A stretch of DNA of 64,000 nucleotides from Candidatus Cloacimonadota bacterium (GTDB lineage Bacteria; Cloacimonadota; Cloacimonadia; Cloacimonadales; Cloacimonadaceae), in the NCBI GenBank assembly GCA_012728875.1, contig JAAYEF010000021.1, forward strand, positions 33,283 to 97,282, in the 5' to 3' direction. Shown piece after piece: positions 8,197 through 16,916 of this stretch. The notes under the pieces are model-generated. The model was not told the DNA's origin and made no database searches. It saw only the letters and a list, made by a program, of their open reading frames with translations. How positions within the stretch are numbered: the first letter of the stretch is position 1; the number at the start of each line of letters is the position of its first letter. The position numbers were made by a program, and so were the translations under genes.

Positions 8197-8763
8197 CTAG
8201 CATCCGTTCGATAATTCTCTAAAACTTATCAGGTTTTCTGATCCTGTTAGGTAAATCCGCTGGAATCTGTCTGATGTGTTATTCTTCCAATCATGGGGAG
8301 AATAATTGATGGGTCTTTTGACGCAAGGTTTTCTTTGAAACACGACAAATCTTTGTATTATATCAGGGCACATAATATGGTCTTGATGAAACTCAACAGC
8401 AAGAGCTTCACAGTACTCCATCAAACAAACAGAAGATCGAAACTGCTTAGAAGCGTTATTTGTTTTTTTAGATTTTAACTCGATGTAAAATAAGAAGCAG
8501 TTGTGTTTGTCCTCGGCAATAAGGATATAATCACATCTTGATAATTCTCCCTTTCTTCCAAGGAGGAAGCTATTTTTTGGGATAAAACCATCAAGTTTTA
8601 TGGCCAGACACGTTTCGGGGACATTTTTAATTGTGATTTTTTTTGTTTTAGCTTGACTTGCAGTTTCCTTAAGGCTAATGGTACGTCCAAAGGACGGATG
8701 TTCTTCAGTCTTTACAATAATGTTAGGCACATAAATATTATGAATCAAATCTATAACACTCAT
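8197..8763 (-). CDS. Putative PD-(D/E)XK nuclease, partner of an ATPase
   Basis: A 188-aa protein. Asp78 (SRCDYILIAE) followed by Glu95-Leu-Lys97 (FYIELKSKK) gives the spacing of a PD-(D/E)XK nuclease core, so I infer a nuclease effector. Its ATG overlaps the stop of the upstream ATPase by one base, which implies translational coupling. The pair runs against all neighbouring genes and resembles the many two-gene ATPase plus nuclease defence modules. I do not recognise the specific family. Confidence 0.55.
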   Translation of the reverse strand: MSVIDLIHNIYVPNIIVKTEEHPSFGRTISLKETASQAKTKKITIKNVPETCLAIKLDGFIPKNSFLLGRKGELSRCDYILIAEDKHNCFLFYIELKSKKTNNASKQFRSSVCLMEYCEALAVEFHQDHIMCPDIIQRFVVFQRKPCVKRPINYSPHDWKNNTSDRFQRIYLTGSENLISFRELSNGC

Positions 8764-10148
8764 TAATCACACTCGTATAAAAGTTCATCTTGGATTTCGT
8801 TCATTACATCGATTGTATTATCAAAGCTATCAAGTTCAAAGCCAAATTCTCCATTCTTAACTTTTAAGAAGGTGTTGCATTTAGTACGTCTAGTATTGCC
8901 CTCCAACAATACAGGCTGTAATGATGCAACATAGACGGATACACTCGCATCGTTTAACATTTGCATATCATTGTAACCGTATTTTTCACATAGATGAATT
9001 CGTTGTTCTTTGCGAACATTCCTCATTAGTGAAAGGTTGTTGAGTTCTTTTACAATGTAATCACTATGTGTTGTAACATATACCTTGATGCCAATCTGCA
9101 CTAACATCGCAAATAACTGCATTACCTTCCTTTGGTTTTCTGGATGGAGGTTTAACTCTGGTTCATCTATCATTAGTAAATCACCTTTTTCAGCTAAATG
9201 CTTCAAATAAATAGCCAAGTCTACTAAAGACCTAACAGAACTTGAGCTTTCATTAATTTTTAATCTCAACCTTTTATTAGTAATTGGAACATAGTACATT
9301 GAGTTTTTTGCGTATACTACATCTCCACCCAAAATACTCATCATGAACTGGATTACATCTGGGTGTTCTTTAAATACATAGCTCTGAGATTTAATTGATT
9401 CTTTAACATTGCGAACGGAGTCCACTGCCCGATTAATTGGTATTGCATAATCTGTATTAACTTTTCGAAGAATCTCAAATGGATCTAGATTCCCCTCGCT
9501 ATCTTTTAGTGTATCTAAAAGCCTGTTACGTGCGAAGTCAAGCTCAGCTTGAAAAATCTCTATGCCTGTTCTTTCAGCAACTAAAATCGCTGGATTCGGG
9601 AATGTGTTTTTAAAGATTATTTTTTTTAACGCAAAACTTATTGACCTTTGCAGAACCCTGGATGGAATCTCGATTGAGCCCTTGTCTACAAGAAGTGAAA
9701 TCGTAACAATATTACTATTTGTATCCTTGTGGATTGAGAATAAGTTGACCTTCTTTGAGCCTGTTGTTTGATCGTAAGTGTCGAGAGGTTTTATGTCATT
9801 ATTTGATAGAGCAATTCGTAATGTAGATCTAGTTAAGGACTCCTGATCAGAAGAAAACACTCTCTGAATCAGAGGATCAAACTTCTTGCATGCTACATCG
9901 ACAAAGTGTTGTGCCTTGCGTACCAGTTCTGCAATCTGTATGATGACATTTCCAGACTCTAGAAGAGTACTTATTATTTCGTGATTAACTTCCAACTCAT
10001 ATGCCTCCCACCAGTATGATAAGAATCCAAAAACTGCATAAGTAGCGTAGGTTTTCCCTGTATTATTCTTGCCGCACACTACTGTAATATCAGCCAGTTC
10101 TATGCTCGCGCAATGCAAAGCACCCAAGTTTCTTAGTTTAATGACCAT
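8763..10148 (-). CDS. OLD/ABC-type AAA ATPase, putative defence protein
   Basis: A 461-aa ATPase of the AAA_15/AAA_21 type found in OLD-like and RloA-like proteins. Walker A is GKNNTGKT (residues 26-33). A signature-like SSSSVRSLVDLA segment precedes the Walker B LLMIDEPELNLHP, and the switch His is in TTHSDYIV. There is no TOPRIM domain, so unlike OLD the nuclease is supplied separately by the next gene. GGAGG lies before ATG 10148. In such systems the ATPase senses infection or DNA ends and controls the nuclease; this role is inferred from context. Confidence 0.72.
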   Translation of the reverse strand: MVIKLRNLGALHCASIELADITVVCGKNNTGKTYATYAVFGFLSYWWEAYELEVNHEIISTLLESGNVIIQIAELVRKAQHFVDVACKKFDPLIQRVFSSDQESLTRSTLRIALSNNDIKPLDTYDQTTGSKKVNLFSIHKDTNSNIVTISLLVDKGSIEIPSRVLQRSISFALKKIIFKNTFPNPAILVAERTGIEIFQAELDFARNRLLDTLKDSEGNLDPFEILRKVNTDYAIPINRAVDSVRNVKESIKSQSYVFKEHPDVIQFMMSILGGDVVYAKNSMYYVPITNKRLRLKINESSSSVRSLVDLAIYLKHLAEKGDLLMIDEPELNLHPENQRKVMQLFAMLVQIGIKVYVTTHSDYIVKELNNLSLMRNVRKEQRIHLCEKYGYNDMQMLNDASVSVYVASLQPVLLEGNTRRTKCNTFLKVKNGEFGFELDSFDNTIDVMNEIQDELLYECD

Positions 10149-10265
10149 GTATCCTCCTAAACTTTTTTTAGCTTAGAATCTTTTTAGTATTATCATAATT
10201 ACATTGTTTTTAGCCTTAGATATATGTCAAGCAACAAATCAGAAGCCGTCACGTATTTTTCTACA

Positions 10266-10293
10266 TTGACATAAAATCCGCTCCCAATATACT
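10266..10293 (+). promoter_or_regulatory. Promoter of the defence operon
   Basis: A perfect TTGACA at 10266-10271, a 16-base spacer and TATACT at 10288-10293. It lies in the 231-base divergent region between the ATPase/nuclease pair and the HTH gene and is the only strong promoter I see before the + strand run of 24 kb. Confidence 0.65.
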
Positions 10294-10379
10294 TGGTTTT
10301 AGTCGATTTTATCCTGATTTGTCATTATGATGTTTGAGGGATAACTTAATGCTATGAAGACTGTTACATAAGGAGCAAC

Positions 10380-10589
10380 ATGGAAGACAGGCTGTTATCT
10401 GTTGAAGACGTGAGACTCTATCTGGGAGTGAATAGAGATACTGTTTACAAGTGGGTAAACGAAAAAGGGTTGCCCGCGCTGAAGATTGGTCGGTTGTGGA
10501 AGTTTCGGAAAGCCGATGTGGACGAGTGGGTAAAGCAATTTGCGCACAAAAAACCTACTTATACAAAGCAAAGTAGAAACGGGCATTAG
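10380..10589 (+). CDS. Excisionase-type HTH protein
   Basis: A 69-aa single-domain protein of the helix-turn-helix 17 (excisionase, MerR-like) family: SVEDVRLYLGVNRDTVYKWV is the HTH, and the wing reads GLPALKIGRLWKFRKADVDEW. AAGGAG precedes the ATG. The family includes DNA-binding excisionases and small repressors. As the first gene after the promoter at 10266-10293 it most likely regulates the operon, with the 70 bases between it and the next gene leaving room for an operator. A role in excision of the island is possible. Confidence 0.8.
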   Translation: MEDRLLSVEDVRLYLGVNRDTVYKWVNEKGLPALKIGRLWKFRKADVDEWVKQFAHKKPTYTKQSRNGH

Positions 10590-10658
10590 CCTAGAATCTG
10601 ATTAATCTGCATACTTAGAAAAGATAAAATGCTCAAGGCACGTAAATAAAGGGATTTG

Positions 10659-11546
10659 ATGAAGAACAGAAAACCAAAATTCTCAGGACACCAAACTTTT
10701 GTGACACGCTACGGATGGATCGAGAAGGGATACAGATTTGTTATGGATGGCAGAATCTTTACCAGTCAGGATGCCATAGTGGAACTTGGGGTAGGCAAAA
10801 ATATGGTGGAAAGCATCCGATATTGGGTTGAGCTTACAGGAGTAATAGAATCCGGAGCGCCAAGCGAATTTGGGACGAAACTGCTGGACGAAAAGACTGG
10901 TTGGGACCCGTATCTGGAAGATAACAATTCATACTGGCTACTACACTGGAAGCTAAACACCAATCCGGAGTTCGTCCATTCAGGAATGATTTTATACTCA
11001 CATCTGCGAAAGCCTGAGTTTAATAAGAGGGATGTAGAGGATGCAGCTATTAGGCTTCTGGACATTCATGGCAAGAAGAGACCCGCAGATAGCATTTTGG
11101 CAAAAGACATTGATTGTTATCTCAGAATGTATGCCGGGACCAGAGCGTCTCCCAGAAAGCAAAAGGATGAGCAGATAGGTAGCCCCTTCCAGGAGTTAAG
11201 CTTAATCCAATCTGTTAATGACAGTGATCTCTATAGCTTCAATATTGGCAGCAAAAGCAATCTCGCTCCCGAGATCATTGGCTATGCTTTGTGGGACTAT
11301 ATGAACAGACAGAAAAAGATAGCGATCACCATTAATGAAGCATTGTATCGGGAGTACAGCCCAGGGCAGCTATTCATGCTGGACGAGAATTCCATTGTGG
11401 AAGCCGTAGAACAGCTTAGCAATGAACCACAATGGGCAGAATCTTTTGGATTCAGCGAAGCGGCGGGAGTTGCCCTCATCCACTGCAATCTGGTGGATGG
11501 GAATGATCTTTTGAATCATTATTACAAAAAGGCTGTGGAAGTATGA
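10659..11546 (+). CDS. sspB: DUF4007 protein, SspB-like
   Basis: A 295-aa DUF4007 protein. The N terminus has the typical FSGHQTF motif and the IVELGVGKNMVESIRYWV helix, and a DPYLEDNNSYWLLHWKL segment follows. In the single-stranded phosphorothioation system SspABCD, SspB is, as far as I recall, a DUF4007-type DNA nicking protein that opens the site for sulfur insertion. ATG 10659 is chosen over TTG 10656; AAAGGG precedes it. Its stop overlaps the next start as ATGA. A second, divergent copy of the family lies at 26208-27053. The symbol is given by similarity and context. Confidence 0.75.
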   Translation: MKNRKPKFSGHQTFVTRYGWIEKGYRFVMDGRIFTSQDAIVELGVGKNMVESIRYWVELTGVIESGAPSEFGTKLLDEKTGWDPYLEDNNSYWLLHWKLNTNPEFVHSGMILYSHLRKPEFNKRDVEDAAIRLLDIHGKKRPADSILAKDIDCYLRMYAGTRASPRKQKDEQIGSPFQELSLIQSVNDSDLYSFNIGSKSNLAPEIIGYALWDYMNRQKKIAITINEALYREYSPGQLFMLDENSIVEAVEQLSNEPQWAESFGFSEAAGVALIHCNLVDGNDLLNHYYKKAVEV

Positions 11547-14500
11547 AGACGCTGGTTAAGGAATACGTAGGTGTCGCTCCACGTTTTACAAGATCTGTAA
11601 ACCTAAACGCTGATTACAGCAGAAAGACGCAAGATTACGGGTATATTGTCACTGGCAACGTTCTTTCGTCCTTGAATCTTATCCTCTCCGGATTGCTAAA
11701 AAAGGGAGGGCAAAAATCATATTGCCTGTTTGGTTTGTATGGTTCAGGTAAATCTGCCTTTTCAGTTTACCTGGCTCAGCTTCTATCTATGGATAACGAA
11801 CAGGGGCAGAAAGCGCGAGAACTACTAAAAGGCAAAGTAATTGATCCCAAGATTGATAAGTTTCTCGCCGATAGGAATAAATCATCCTATCTCCCAGTGC
11901 TAGTAACCGGCAGACGCAGACCCATAAACCAGCTAATCATGGAGAGCGTAGTCGATGCTCTGCACCAGCTTCCAAAAAAGAAAGATACCTTAGACCTGCT
12001 CAATGAGCTACAAGGGCAATTGGAATCTGAAATCTGGCATGATTCCCAAACTGTAGTTCAAGCAATAGACAAACTGGGTATGGCAGCCAAAAAGTCAGGT
12101 CTGGCAGGTATCCTGCTGATAGTTGATGAAGCAGGGAAATCTTTTGAGTACGCACTTAGCGATCGTGAGGGCGGAGACGTTTTTATTCTTCAGGAATTAG
12201 CAGAGTATGCGGAGCGGTTGAATAAGTACTCCATGCTTTTTGTGATCACACTGCACCAGCAGATGGATAGCTATAGCGAACTGCTTTCCCGGACTAACAG
12301 AGCAGAATGGGCTAAAATACAGGAGCGTTTCGTGAATATCCGTTTTGCCGAACCTGCCAGCAGCACGATACAGATGCTGGCCGAGGCAATTAAACCTCTT
12401 AAAAGTGCCCCTACGGGCGTTAAACAGGCACTTGAGCGGGTGATTAAGGACATGCTGAAAATAGAGAATATAATCCCTCCCGGACTCAGCCATGATACCT
12501 TCGCCAAATCCGTTCATAAAGCCTGGCCAATACACCCCACCTTGCTGCTTGCCCTGCCATATATATTCAGGCGATTTGCCCAAAATGAGCGGTCGATATT
12601 TTCATATCTAGCCAGTGAAGAATACGCCGGGTTCCAAAACTCAATCAGGGAGAACGGAGTTGAAGACGATCATGGGTTTATCAGACTCAATGATATTTAC
12701 GACTACCTGCTTTCAAACTACGAGATCGGATTATCACGAAACCCACATTCCAAGAAGATGCTGGAAGCCAATGATGTAATAAATAGCAGGTCCCGGCTAA
12801 CCGATATTCAGACATGTACCTTGAAAACCATTGCGGTATTAAACTCACTGTCGGAAATCAGCCCATTAAGGGCAACCAAGGCTATGTTGGAACTCAGCCT
12901 ACCGCAGGGAGCGGATACTGAAGCCATCCTACAGAGCTTGGTTGAACAGTCATTGATCACCTTCCGCAAACTGGATAGCAGCTTCCGCATCTGGGAAGGC
13001 AGCGATGTGGACCTGGAGGAACGCCTGAATGAAGCCAGGCGACACCTACATTTTGATACGCAGTTGTTCCTGGACACCATAGACAAACACCTTAAGCAAA
13101 AGCGCATGGTAGCCCGACGCCACAGCCTTGTAGCAGGAATCATACGCTATTTCAGCACAGAATACACCGACAGTTTGGCTGATGCAAGCAGCATTTTGGA
13201 GCGAGAACTTGCGGATGGAGCTTCAGGTGTGGTTTTGGTATTGATCCCCAACGAGCAGTTTTCAATACTGATCGAAGAAATACAGGCAGTCACAAAGAAG
13301 AATCCACAACTTATAGTTGCGATCCCAAGGCAGATGGATAGCTTAAACGGAATAGTGAATGAATTAGCTTGCTTGAAGTGGGTAGAAGAGCATACAGAAG
13401 AACTTAGAGATGACCGAATTGCCCGCCGAGAACTGAATCTGAGAATATCCGCCTATGAACAGGAGCTTAGCAAGAGGGCTTACACCATAATTGATCCCAG
13501 ACCAAATCCAGTTGGAAATGAGTGCCTGTGGTTCTGGCTGGGAGAACAGAAAGAAACGCACAATCCTGTGGATGTTAGTAAACTACTATCAAAAGCATGT
13601 GACGTTCTTTTTCATAAAAGCCCGGTACTGCGCAATGAGCTAATCTCCAGAGACGATATCTCAAGTGCAGCATCTGCAGCTCGGAGAACCCTGATGGAGC
13701 TTATCCTGACAAATCATGATCAGGAAACCTTGGGCATGACAGGATACCCACCAGAAAGAAGCATTTACGAATCCATTCTCAAAGCCGCAGGCTTGCATGT
13801 GTATGATGCCAAGATGGAACGCTGGAAGTTCCAGATGCCCCCACACGGCAATTTTGTAAACCTGTATCCCGCATGGCAATTGATTGAGAAAAGCGTGTTT
13901 AATGTTAAGCTGAAAGAAATTGAATTAACAGAGCTCTACGACAAATTGAAGAAAGCCCCCTATGGCTTACCAGAGGGGATTTTCCCCATCCTGTTAACTG
14001 CTTTTTTCATGGTGCATCAGGGAGAAGTGTTTTTGTATCGCGAAGGAACTTTTTTGCCGGAACCTCAATCTGGACATTTCGATCTGCTACAGAGGCGACT
14101 GGATCTGTTTTCAATCAAAGGAGTAAAGCTGGAAGGCATCCCCAACAGAATTGTTGAAAGACTGGCTAGCAGCCTAAATACAACTCCGAAGATCGCCACA
14201 GTAGTAAGGGCTTTATATCGCAGCTTCTCGTCCTTGCCTAACCTAACTTTGAAATCAGGGAACATATCTGATCCACAAGCTTTGCAGGTAAGAGAAGCTT
14301 TTTTAAATGCGGGATCTCCTGAAAACCTACTATTCAAAGAGCTGCCTCAATGCTTTGGAATAGAGATCATCGGTTCCAAGCCTGCTTCCAATAACGATTT
14401 CGACGCCTATTTCCGGGGATTAAATAATGCATTGCAACATTTGGCGATGCACGCCCATAAGATTCTCACGACAGCTAGAGACCAGCTTCTAAATTCATGT

Positions 14501-14932
14501 GGTCTAAACACGGGTGAAGAAGGCTGGATTGAACTGGAGGATCGTTGCAGAATACTGGCAGATCGAATTAACCACAACGAAGTGACCCCCTTTATAAACA
14601 GTGTTTTAAACGGAGCCAAGGAAAATCACGATCCCACACCTGCATTATCGAATGTGAGCAAAAGGTCATTTGAACAATGGTTGGATGCCGATATAGAGAG
14701 GTTTGAGGGGTTGGCAAAAGGAATGGGAAACCTGTTTAAGCACTATTGGTCTAACTTTGGAGCGATTTCCTATAGGGAAGCAATAGGGAAGCCAGCACAA
14801 GTTTCGGAATTTCGTAGAGAAATCCAAACCCAGATCGAAAAAATACAGGACAAACTGCCAATAGAAGAAATCAGGACTATAATCTTGGAACTGTTGGCAG
14901 AACTTCAAAAAGAAGAGGCGTCAAATGGCTAA
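11543..14932 (+). CDS. sspC: Large P-loop ATPase, SspC-like
   Basis: A 1129-aa cytoplasmic ATPase. Walker A is GLYGSGKS (residues 64-71) and Walker B is LLIVDEAGKSFEY (near residue 197), in an N-terminal ATPase domain followed by about 700 residues of mostly helical sequence of unknown fold. Order and size between the DUF4007 gene and the PP-loop gene match SspC, the ATPase of the SspBCD modification complex. BrxC of BREX systems is a similar large ATPase, but no PglZ or BrxL is present here. The start overlaps the upstream stop by 4 bases. The ATPase at 27069-31331 has the same organisation. Confidence 0.7.
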   Translation: MKTLVKEYVGVAPRFTRSVNLNADYSRKTQDYGYIVTGNVLSSLNLILSGLLKKGGQKSYCLFGLYGSGKSAFSVYLAQLLSMDNEQGQKARELLKGKVIDPKIDKFLADRNKSSYLPVLVTGRRRPINQLIMESVVDALHQLPKKKDTLDLLNELQGQLESEIWHDSQTVVQAIDKLGMAAKKSGLAGILLIVDEAGKSFEYALSDREGGDVFILQELAEYAERLNKYSMLFVITLHQQMDSYSELLSRTNRAEWAKIQERFVNIRFAEPASSTIQMLAEAIKPLKSAPTGVKQALERVIKDMLKIENIIPPGLSHDTFAKSVHKAWPIHPTLLLALPYIFRRFAQNERSIFSYLASEEYAGFQNSIRENGVEDDHGFIRLNDIYDYLLSNYEIGLSRNPHSKKMLEANDVINSRSRLTDIQTCTLKTIAVLNSLSEISPLRATKAMLELSLPQGADTEAILQSLVEQSLITFRKLDSSFRIWEGSDVDLEERLNEARRHLHFDTQLFLDTIDKHLKQKRMVARRHSLVAGIIRYFSTEYTDSLADASSILERELADGASGVVLVLIPNEQFSILIEEIQAVTKKNPQLIVAIPRQMDSLNGIVNELACLKWVEEHTEELRDDRIARRELNLRISAYEQELSKRAYTIIDPRPNPVGNECLWFWLGEQKETHNPVDVSKLLSKACDVLFHKSPVLRNELISRDDISSAASAARRTLMELILTNHDQETLGMTGYPPERSIYESILKAAGLHVYDAKMERWKFQMPPHGNFVNLYPAWQLIEKSVFNVKLKEIELTELYDKLKKAPYGLPEGIFPILLTAFFMVHQGEVFLYREGTFLPEPQSGHFDLLQRRLDLFSIKGVKLEGIPNRIVERLASSLNTTPKIATVVRALYRSFSSLPNLTLKSGNISDPQALQVREAFLNAGSPENLLFKELPQCFGIEIIGSKPASNNDFDAYFRGLNNALQHLAMHAHKILTTARDQLLNSCGLNTGEEGWIELEDRCRILADRINHNEVTPFINSVLNGAKENHDPTPALSNVSKRSFEQWLDADIERFEGLAKGMGNLFKHYWSNFGAISYREAIGKPAQVSEFRREIQTQIEKIQDKLPIEEIRTIILELLAELQKEEASNG

Positions 14933-15776
14933 AATAGAAGACCAACAGAGGGAGGCAGGAATGGAAAACAAAACCAGACATATACTGGCTCTGTCCGGTG
15001 GAAAAGACAGCTCCGCACTTGCAATATATATGCGCAGCAAAGATATAGACATGGAGTATGTGTTTTGTGATACTGAGAAAGAACTAGACGAAACATATGA
15101 GTATATTAACAAACTTGAGGCGTACCTTGGAAAAAAAATACAGTTTTTAAAGTATGCTGATGGATATGGATTTGATGATATATTGGATATCAAGAATGGT
15201 TTCTTGCCTTCCCCTGATTCAAGATGGTGCACCGATTATTTAAAGCTTAAGCCTTACGAAAGCTTCATTGGAGATGACGAGGTTATCAGTTATGTAGGCA
15301 TTCGAGCGGATGAAGCCCAAAGGAAGGGATACATCTCAACCAAGCCAAATATAAAAACTGTGTTTCCTTTTATTGAAGACAACATTGGCAAAGAAGAGGT
15401 GTTTAGGATACTGCAGGAATCAGGCTTGGGGGTACCCAGCTATTACAATTGGAGATCACGTTCAGGTTGCTATTTTTGTTTTTTCCAACAGAAAAGAGAG
15501 TGGATAGGGCTCTACGAAAACCATCCAGATTTGTTTGAGAAGGCGGCCGCCTATGAAAAGATTGGCGACAATCCCAGAGATATCTTTACATGGAATCAAG
15601 GTGAAAGCCTATATGACCTCATTAAGCCCCAACGGATGGCACAGATAAAAACAGAATATGCCAAACGGCTAGAGAGAAATAAAAATAGATTTCTTGCCCA
15701 GCAAAGACTAATAGATGTATTTGAAGATAACGAGGATGATGGTTCAGACAGAGCATGTCTGATCTGTCATTTATAG
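14925..15776 (+). CDS. sspD: DndC/SspD-type PP-loop sulfurtransferase
   Basis: A 283-aa PAPS reductase-like ATP pyrophosphatase. The PP-loop SGGKDSS is at residues 24-30. Possible Fe-S ligands are Cys102 (RWCTDY), Cys182 and Cys185 (GCYFCF), and Cys278 and Cys281 at the C terminus. In DndC and SspD such an enzyme activates the DNA backbone with ATP and passes sulfur from the desulfurase to make a phosphorothioate. ATG 14925 overlaps the previous gene by 8 bases; ATG 14961, with GGAGG upstream, is an equally good start. BREX type 4 uses a related protein (BrxP), but the neighbours favour phosphorothioation. Confidence 0.85.
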   Translation: MAKIEDQQREAGMENKTRHILALSGGKDSSALAIYMRSKDIDMEYVFCDTEKELDETYEYINKLEAYLGKKIQFLKYADGYGFDDILDIKNGFLPSPDSRWCTDYLKLKPYESFIGDDEVISYVGIRADEAQRKGYISTKPNIKTVFPFIEDNIGKEEVFRILQESGLGVPSYYNWRSRSGCYFCFFQQKREWIGLYENHPDLFEKAAAYEKIGDNPRDIFTWNQGESLYDLIKPQRMAQIKTEYAKRLERNKNRFLAQQRLIDVFEDNEDDGSDRACLICHL

Positions 15777-15779
15777 ATC

Positions 15780-16916
15780 ATGATTTATTTGGATTATAGT
15801 GCTACTACACCATGTGCGCCGCAAGTTATGGCTGCCATGATACCCTATTTCCAAGACCGCTTTGGCAACCCCAGCAGCTCTCACGCATATGGGCGTGAGG
15901 CAAGAGCAGCGGTGGAAAAGGCAAGAGAACAGTTTGCCGAGTTTATTGGCTGTAGCCCCCATGAGATAATCTTCACTTCAGGTGCCACAGAAAGCAACAA
16001 TCTGATCTTTCTATCACTGTTGTTGGATACAAATGAGAAGAGGAGAAAGATAGCTGTTTCTGAAATTGAACATAAATCGGTGCTCTTGCCCGCAAAAAAC
16101 CTAGCCAAGAGAGGCTTTGAACTTATCCTTCTTCCTGTAACCGCCAATGGAGTAGTGGATATCGATGCCGCCCGCGACTTGATAACGGAGGATACAGCCC
16201 TGGTTTCGGTACACACCGCCAATAACGAGATCGGAACTATTCAACCCATAAACGAACTGGCTGAAATCGCCCACAGAGTTGGCGCAAAGTTTCATACCGA
16301 TGCCGCCCAAGCACTGGGGAAAATGCCATTCAATCTACAGAATCTGGATAGCGACCTGGCTTCTTTCAGCTCACATAAAATATATGGACCTAAGGGTATC
16401 GGAGCTCTTTACATTAGAGGGGGAAACAGTAATTGGCCTTGGGAATATCCACTTTTTGGCGGTGGTCAGGAATCCGGTATCAGACCAGGGACACACAATG
16501 TCCCTGCCATTGTTGGTTTCGGTGAAGCTAGCCATATTATTAGCCATAACCGTGACCATTTCCTCAGTAGGCTGTTAAGCTATACACAATCTTTCGAGGA
16601 TATGCTTACTACTAAGAGCAGTAACTACATAATACACTGTCAGAATTCCAGTAGAATCTTTGGTATATCGAGTATTTACCTAGATTGTCCAAAGGCCGAC
16701 CTAATATTGGAGTCTATCGCAGATATTGCTGTGAGCAAATCTTCTGCATGCAACTCAAGTTCGTTGCAAAAATCTCATGTTATTCAAGCTATCAGTTCAG
16801 ACCCTACAATGTCAGATAGAACAATTCGAGTATCGTTTGGTTTCGATTCTGATGAATCCAGTGTCTCAAAATTAGTCAACACATTAGTCAATGCAATTCA
16901 GGTAATTAGCAAATGA
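15780..16916 (+). CDS. sspA: Cysteine desulfurase, DndA/SspA-like
   Basis: A 378-aa PLP-dependent cysteine desulfurase (IscS/NifS class). It removes sulfur from cysteine as an enzyme-bound persulfide and would deliver it to the PP-loop protein. Visible are the N-terminal YLDYSATTP, the ATESNN motif, the PLP Lys200 (FSSHKIYGPKG) and the catalytic Cys324 (SKSSACNS). It lies 3 bases after the PP-loop gene. The stop overlaps the next start as ATGA, which ties it to the restriction genes and argues against a general housekeeping role in Fe-S assembly. Confidence 0.92.
   Translation: MIYLDYSATTPCAPQVMAAMIPYFQDRFGNPSSSHAYGREARAAVEKAREQFAEFIGCSPHEIIFTSGATESNNLIFLSLLLDTNEKRRKIAVSEIEHKSVLLPAKNLAKRGFELILLPVTANGVVDIDAARDLITEDTALVSVHTANNEIGTIQPINELAEIAHRVGAKFHTDAAQALGKMPFNLQNLDSDLASFSSHKIYGPKGIGALYIRGGNSNWPWEYPLFGGGQESGIRPGTHNVPAIVGFGEASHIISHNRDHFLSRLLSYTQSFEDMLTTKSSNYIIHCQNSSRIFGISSIYLDCPKADLILESIADIAVSKSSACNSSSLQKSHVIQAISSDPTMSDRTIRVSFGFDSDESSVSKLVNTLVNAIQVISK

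Noticed and set aside
8763-10148. Retron or ABC-type toxin assignment for the ATPase
   Set aside because: The only reverse transcriptase is 22 kb away and no msr/msd-like sequence is adjacent.
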